This document shows, piece after piece, positions 58,425 to 64,000 of a DNA stretch of 64,000 bases. The stretch is taken from assembly GCA_019454045.1 (NCBI GenBank), contig SKCR01033653.1, positions 1-64,000 on the forward strand, written 5' to 3'. Each line of letters opens with the position of its first letter. Position 1 is the first letter of the stretch. Under the pieces are notes generated by a model that saw nothing but the letters and a program-made list of their open reading frames with translations, did no database searches and was not told the origin of the DNA. A program made the position numbers and the translations under genes. Source of the stretch: Zanthoxylum bungeanum (lineage: Eukaryota > Streptophyta > Magnoliopsida > Sapindales > Rutaceae).

Positions 58425-60411
58425 TGACCGGCGTAAACACACACGTATAACGCAAGCGCACGTATCGTTCAAGTAGTATAAAAATATCGATCCCACGAGG
58501 ACTTAATTCCTACTGTTGTTATTAATTATTGAATCTATTTAATTACAAATATCTAATTAAAGGGAGAATATAATTGATTGCTTGATTGATTTGGTTGATT
58601 AAAGATTTGATAAATAAATAAAAAGATAAAAGAAAATACTAAGGAAAATAAAAGACACAAAAATCTAAGGTTGTGATTTCTTTTAATTATCATTAAAAGA
58701 TGAAGTGGTTATCTTAAAGTTGGTAATATATTGATTTATTAACCTGGAACACTAAATTATGTAAAAGCCTCTTCCGATGGTCAACTACAAATACCCAGTA
58801 TAACCCAATTGAACCATATTCCTATGTCAACCACATTACCTGGATTCATTAATGTAAGTTCCAATTATGGCTACCCCCGCCCGACAGGTATATTCCTATC
58901 CTGTAAGGAAATCTATTAAAGGGTTATCTATCCTCAAGGAAGATCGTGGGCTATTGAGTCTAAGGTCTTAAACTTAAAATCCCTATGTCTAGTTCATTTT
59001 AAGTTTACCTAATCAATTTTATTAATGGCTAGTTAATAAAAAGGCTTTAGGGTTAAGACTCAATAAATAAATCTTTAAATTACCCAAACTATAATCTAAC
59101 CCTTATAAACCATGATAGTAAAAGTTATCACAACCCCTAAAACTAACACATAATTAAGCTAGTAAAAACTTAAAAGTAAAAGACATAAAGTAAAGCTGAA
59201 AAATAAAATAAAATTACTAAGGTAAAAGGAATTAACTTCTACTAAATACTATTTAGATTTCTCCCATAATATAATATAAGCTTTGCAAAACATTTCCAAC
59301 CTGCCATATAGGCGGTAACCTGATTAAGTCAATTTAAAACAACCAGCCATAAAGGCGGAATTAAATTAACCAGCCATAAAGGCGGAATGAAAACAACCAG
59401 CCATAAAGGCGGAATTAAATTAACCAACCGACCAATCTGGCGGTATCCTCATTAAGTCCAATTAAAAACATTGAATATATTATATTTGGGAGAATAATCT
59501 AAGTAGTAATAGTAAAAGAATTACCTTTCACCATAGTAAAAGAAGTTACCTCATATAAATAGTAAAAACTGTAAAAAGTAAATAGTAAATAGTAAAAACT
59601 GTAAAAGAAAGTAAAAAGTAAAAATTAAATTACTATTATTACAAAACGTAATTAAAATTATTTACAAAACTAAAAAAACTAAAACTAAAGAGTTTTAGAG
59701 AGAGAAACTCTCTCTTTAGAAGGAATTGAAGAGAGAGGATGGGACACTGAATTCTGAAATCTCGAGCTCAATTTATAGGCGTCGATAGGGTCTGGGCGTC
59801 GCGACGCGCAAGGGTTCCGCGTCGCGACGCCAGCTACAGTGACACGTGTCACTTGCTGATTTGTCGGCTCAGATCTTATCCGATGACGTGGCACTGTTCA
59901 TGACGTCATTGCTTACGTCACACTGAGGTGAGATTGTCGGCAGCATCAGATCTTGACACGTGGCATGGGCGCATTTTAGCACGGCCGTTGAGATGTTGAC
60001 ACGTGTCCTGGCGCACGTTAGCATAGATGATGATTGTCGGCACCGTTTTGATGATGACACGTGGCAGCGCAAGTTAGCAAGTCTTCTGTGATGGTGACAC
60101 GTGGCACGGCGCACGTTAGCAAAGTCAACTTTTCAGATTCTGACCTGTTGACCCCGGCGCACTTTAGCAAAACCGGCGCATGTTGAGCGTCGCGACTCCA
60201 AAGCTTTTAGCGGCGCGACGCGCAGAAGACATAAATATCCCAGTTGGCGCATTTTTGTCCGGTTTTGTCCCAAATTGCCTCCAGTGCTGTCCAAACTTTA
60301 TTTATCTGCAAAATAACAACAAAACACATCAAAACGTTCATAAATCTCGAGAAATAATACAAAACATTAGGTCAAATGGGTAAGAAATAGTGGTATAAAT
60401 ACCACTCATCA
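58425..60411 (-). repeat. Middle LTR shared by the two tandem units
   Basis: TGACCGGCGTAAAC to ATACCACTCATCA, 1987 bp. It is nearly identical to the outer LTR at 52536-54531. It is the 5' LTR of the left unit and the 3' LTR of the right unit, since a complete purine tract follows at 60412. It keeps both CG palindromes (59796-59807, 59819-59830) and five CACGTG boxes (59843, 59957, 60000, 60058, 60098). Confidence 0.92.
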
Positions 60412-60980
60412 CACCCCCAAACCTAACATTTTGCTAGTCCTCGAGCAAAACATAAAATAACATAACATGAAAATAAAATTTAACTAAGCCACTTTCGTAG
60501 GGATCACGGTTGCATTTAGCATATGCAACAAGCCTTTAAACCCCTAGGTGTCCCTAGTGGACGAGTGTAGTCTCGTGAGGGTTTACAGTAATGATACCCA
60601 CAAACATTTTACAAAAGTAAAAAGTTAGTAAAACTAATGCACACAAAAGCAAAAAGACAAGCGAAAAGAGAATAAAGAAGTTAGTGACTAATCAGGTGAA
60701 AATTCTACTCCAAGTTACTAGTTGTTTTGTTTCTTTCTAAATTACCGAATAAGTAAATTCTCCGATTATTTTTACCATTCTCCATATACACAGCCAACAG
60801 AATATTAATCAACTCATTTTTGCCCACAACAGTCATAAGTGCAGTTGATAAGAGAGTAATATTTTTGTCCTAAAGTTCTATCAGATTTCACACCTTTTTT
60901 GTAGCAATGGAATAATTTTTTGATTTTTCTGATTTTTTCTTTGATTTTTTTCTCTATTTTTTATTTTTATACAATATCAT

Positions 60981-61207
60981 CCGTCTATATAGCGAGCTTT
61001 GGGTCGGTGGCTCCCAAACCAGTTGGCTTTAGGGCACCAGGTGTTAAGACACCCCTACGAACTTAATTACTCAGACTTCAGATATATATATTTTTGCAGC
61101 ATCTTCGATCCATGTAACGAGCTTTGGGCCAGTGACTCCCAAACCAGTTGGTTTTAGGGCAATAGGTGTTAAAACACCCTTACAGACTTAATAACTCGGA
61201 TCTCGGA
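60981..61207 (-). repeat. Duplicated ~105-bp noncoding module, right copy
   Basis: Same two units as at 55100-55327, shifted by about 5880 bases: 60981-61081 and 61107-61207. Confidence 0.75.
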
Positions 61208-61795
61208 CATTTTTTTTTTTACTCCATCACTATTTAGAGATGCTTCCTCCAATTAAACTATAGTACGGAATATTACAAACTTTTCAATTTTAGCTCATGA
61301 CTGTATGTTTCCATGTATGTTGATAATACCTGCCAACTGAGCATATGAAGATTCATTTTAGTCAGATTTATGGAGAATTCACAAATTAAATAATTTAAAA
61401 TGAAATAAACAAAAATTAACTTGTTTCGAAATAAATGGTTTGAGATACGTATCAGGAGTGAAAACTCCTTACTCGGCTATCTCTTTCCAATTTCACCTTT
61501 TTTAGTCAAAAATAAAAACACAAAAATGCAAAATATTTTTGTAATTTTTGAAAATTTTTCAATTTTTTTTTTATTTTTCGAAACATTTTGGACTAAAAAT
61601 AAAAACAACATACAAACTAAAAACAAGGTACTGATCAACTAAATCCCTCCCCCAAACCTAAATGAGACATTGTCCCCAATGTCTTAAACAGTAAAAGGAG
61701 AGTTAGAAGGTTGTACTTGGTTAGCTGAAATCTACAGGAAATTAAAGGTTAAGATCCAGATTAATTCGACGCCTCTTACCACGATCGTCCTCAGA

Positions 61796-62394
61796 CTAAT
61801 TTATCTTTGATAGGATAGGGTCAACTTGTGGTTCATAGGCTATGAGTTGGTCTATTAGATCCGGAGCAAGTCTGGCAGTGAAGAGGAGTTCTTTCATAGG
61901 TTTTGATACGAACCCATTTCTCCGAGCATCATCAAGAAAACACAAAGAAAATCATAAAATCCATCAATGTTGAGCAAACCAATTAGTTTCTGGTGTATGT
62001 TCAGGTTCGCCCAAGATAGAACTATAAAAATTTCCTCCAATGTACCCAAGCCACCTGGCAAAGCAATAAAAGCATCAGCAAGGTTAATCATTTCTACCAA
62101 ACGTTCAGACATACCTGATACGATCAGTTCCTCTCTGTTTGATGATCCAATAAGATTTGCCTCTGCCAAGGGTTTTGGGACGATTCCCAAAACGTGACTG
62201 CCTCCCTCCTGTACGGCTTTTGAAACGATCCCCATAAGTCCGAGATTGCCTCCGCCATATATTAAATGCATATTCCTTGCAGCTAAGACTCGACCCAATT
62301 CCTGTGCCGCTTCTATGTATTGTGGTTTAGTACCAACAGTACTACCGCAAAACACACAGATGTTTTCAACTCGTCTTCTTGAAGTGGCTTCCAT
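61796..62394 (-). pseudogene. LOG-family gene, frameshifted second copy
   Basis: Identical to the left copy through residue 154 (to FLCVFL). Then one base is missing near 61937, where the left copy reads GAAACACAC and this one GAAAACAC. The frame ends early after 166 codons with an altered tail. All motifs of the core (YGGGNLGLMG, Arg98, PGGLGTLEE) are kept; the lost part is the C-terminal helices. The original stop remains at 61796-61798. The upstream leader, TATA-like box and borders are as in the left unit. Confidence 0.9.
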
Positions 62395-62918
62395 TTTTTT
62401 TTTATGTATTTCTTTTTCAAATCAAGATGCCTTCAAAAGTGCAATGACGGGTTGAATTTATAGTACCTGAAAAAGGGTGAGTAATAATAGCACTAGTATC
62501 TTCCAAATGACGATTGTTAGCTAAACAACAAAAGAGATCGTGAAAGGTCAAAAAGTCTGGATCATGTCTACGAAAATAAAGATAATTACAACAGAAAAGC
62601 GAATCAAAGCAATAATTAAGGCAACAGAATTGTGTACGCAATACGCCACTCGCTTAGTATAAATTCATTAGGATGCGTCTCAAGATTTCATTCATTACTA
62701 AGTCTTTGCTAATGAATTGTTTCTCTTTTTGTAGTTGCAAAACACCATTCCTTCTGTCTTAAAATGCTTCGTTTGTGCCTTTCCCTACAAAATAACACAC
62801 ACAATTAAAAAGTTCACACAAAACATGAAAAAAAATAAATTACAACAAATTGCATGGGTTGCCTCCCTGCTAGCGCTAAATTTTTCGTCTTCAGTCAGAC
62901 GTGACTGAAATTTATCTG

Positions 62919-64000
62919 TTAAGGAGGTTTCAATGTCGTTTTGGATGTCCGATTAAAGACAATCCCATGAGGGTTGCTTTTGAAGGGTCTCTTCCAATGG
63001 TAAAGTGGCAAAAAGAATTTTGTTCTATTCAGTGCTCGTGCCACCTTTTTAACTTTTTTTGCTCCAGTAGTACCTGAAAAGAAAGAAAGAAAATCAGGAG
63101 GTCTCATATGGTGTTTGACTTGGAATGGAGGTTCCATTCTGTCAAACTTCTGGGTGATGTGTTTGATTTGCACTCCCCAAAACAGCGATGTTTTTCCTGA
63201 ATGCTCTGGATCTTTATTTTGGTCTGACAGTTGCTCCTCCATTTGCTCTGCTTTTTGCTCCACCTTTTCTTCGCAGATGTATTTGAAAATTTCCATATTC
63301 AGCTCTTCATCTGTCATCTGTGAATACATGCATCAAAATTGTCAACCTGAAGATGAAAAGAAATGTCAGATTTTAGGTCTTCATCCTCTGATCTGGATGA
63401 AATAATTGGCTCAGGTAGATATTCTTCAAACATTTGTGCAAAGCATTCTCCAAGATCTTCATTTTGAGGCTTGAAAGTTTGATCCTCCGTTGTTGGTGCA
63501 GTTGGTATAAATGGATCAGCTTCCTCATCGTCAGAGTCAGAATAATAAAAATCAAATCGAGACTTTGCCGGTTCGGGTTCCTGAACTGATACCTCTAGTT
63601 GTTGATACTGCTCAGCCTCCTCCTCTGTTGAAATGTCATTGTGAAATGATTGGTACTCGAAGGCTTCATCAGTGTCATCTGGAACTGGTTCTTGAGGTAT
63701 ATAGTTTTGGTTTTCTGTTAATTGTCTGATCTGATCTGTCATTCTCTGTATGGATTCTGTGTTACTCTCTCTGAACTGTGCATCAAATTGAGCTTCTTGT
63801 TCCTTGAACATGTGAATCAATTGATCTTCCTTGGATGATTCTGGTTCTTGATAAGGATCGAAGGAAGATGGTGGATAAAATGAAAAATGTGGTTCTGTGA
63901 AATGTGATGGCTCGTCATACCATGAAGGATCTTGATAGTTCTGCCACCCTGGATGGTAGTTGTATTCGCAATAATCGCTCGGGTGGTCACCATTACATAT
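62919..64000 (-). pseudogene. Gag-like gene, second unit, frameshifted and cut by window edge
   Basis: Same protein as at 57036-58289, in two frames: 63314 upward to the edge, and 62919-63329. The break at about 63322 is a 1-bp deletion (TGTGAATACATG where the left unit has TGTGAAATACATG). Another difference near 63767 (CTCTCTCTGAACTG against CTCTGAACTTG) is in frame and changes a few residues. The zinc knuckle would lie near the right edge, at about 63970. Confidence 0.8.

Larger units (their letters stand above)
52536..64000 (-). mobile_element. Tandem Athila-like elements carrying a LOG-like gene
   Basis: The structure is LTR (52536-54531), interior (54532-58424), LTR (58425-60411), and a second interior (60412 to the window edge). 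The middle LTR serves both units: on its right the purine tract CACCCCCAAACCT starts the next interior exactly as after the first LTR. The period is about 5880 bp and the two interiors are nearly identical, differing by scattered 1-4 base changes. Read on the minus strand each unit has a tRNA-Asp primer site, Gag-like gene, LOG-like gene, conserved 3' region and purine tract. No polymerase is present. GTATT precedes the left LTR; its partner is outside the window. Confidence 0.9.

Noticed and set aside
57036..58496. The Gag-like frame as a 486-residue protein starting in the LTR
   Set aside because: The upstream 69 codons run through the primer site and LTR end and begin with GTG, not ATG. 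The ATG at 58289 follows directly and starts the conserved part. The open upstream part is also seen in the plus copy (36264-36467), where it ends in a stop.

Overview
This window is intergenic DNA from a large plant nuclear genome, probably a eudicot. It is AT-rich and built almost entirely of long terminal repeat (LTR) retrotransposons nested in one another. Plant-specific marks include initiator-tRNA-Met primer sites next to Copia elements, a tRNA-Asp-type primer site next to an Athila-like Gypsy family, Sirevirus-style ends, and a cytokinin-type LOG (LONELY GUY) reading frame. I see no ordinary single-copy host gene, tRNA, rRNA or CRISPR array. Strain or species cannot be told.

Layout, left to right. 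1-5699: the 3' part of a decayed plus-strand Copia element (A1) with its 3' LTR. It sits in a Sirevirus-like Copia derivative (about 5700-9660) that lost its polymerase; a Gypsy solo LTR (5717-6728, 5-bp target duplication GTTGT) lies in the remaining LTR of that derivative. 9661-12156: diverged LTR pieces and a LINE-type RNase H fragment. 12157-15239: LTR and 3' end of a minus-strand Gypsy (Tekay/Del-like) element. That host is split by two complete insertions: Copia element C on the minus strand (15240-33553, duplication TTCCC), whose own 3' LTR is split by a second Copia A copy (A2, 17113-25960, duplication GTGAC/ATGAC); and a non-autonomous Athila-like element (34356-42480, duplication CCCTC). 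42486-45050 continues the host; 45050-49697 is AT-rich DNA with an LTR-like stretch and a perfect 50-bp palindrome; 49698-52535 holds two truncated LTRs.

52536-64000 holds the most interesting structure. Minus-strand copies of the same Athila-like family lie in tandem (LTR, interior, shared LTR, interior) with a period of about 5.88 kb. Each interior encodes a capsid-less Gag-like acidic protein with a zinc knuckle, and downstream of it an intronless LOG-family gene (cytokinin riboside 5'-monophosphate phosphoribohydrolase). The left LOG copy is a complete 199-codon frame; the right copy has a 1-bp deletion near its end. In the plus-strand copy at 34-42 kb, the same slot between the Gag-like gene and the conserved 3' region is filled by an unrelated 1.2-kb sequence. 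The family therefore looks like a gene-carrying retroelement with an exchangeable cargo position. Its LTRs also carry arrays of CACGTG boxes and a 12-bp CG palindrome (GCGTCGCGACGC) that recurs in a different Gypsy family in the window.

All identifications rest on reading motifs, LTR ends, primer sites and target duplications by eye. Lineage names for the Gypsy families are less certain than the element boundaries.
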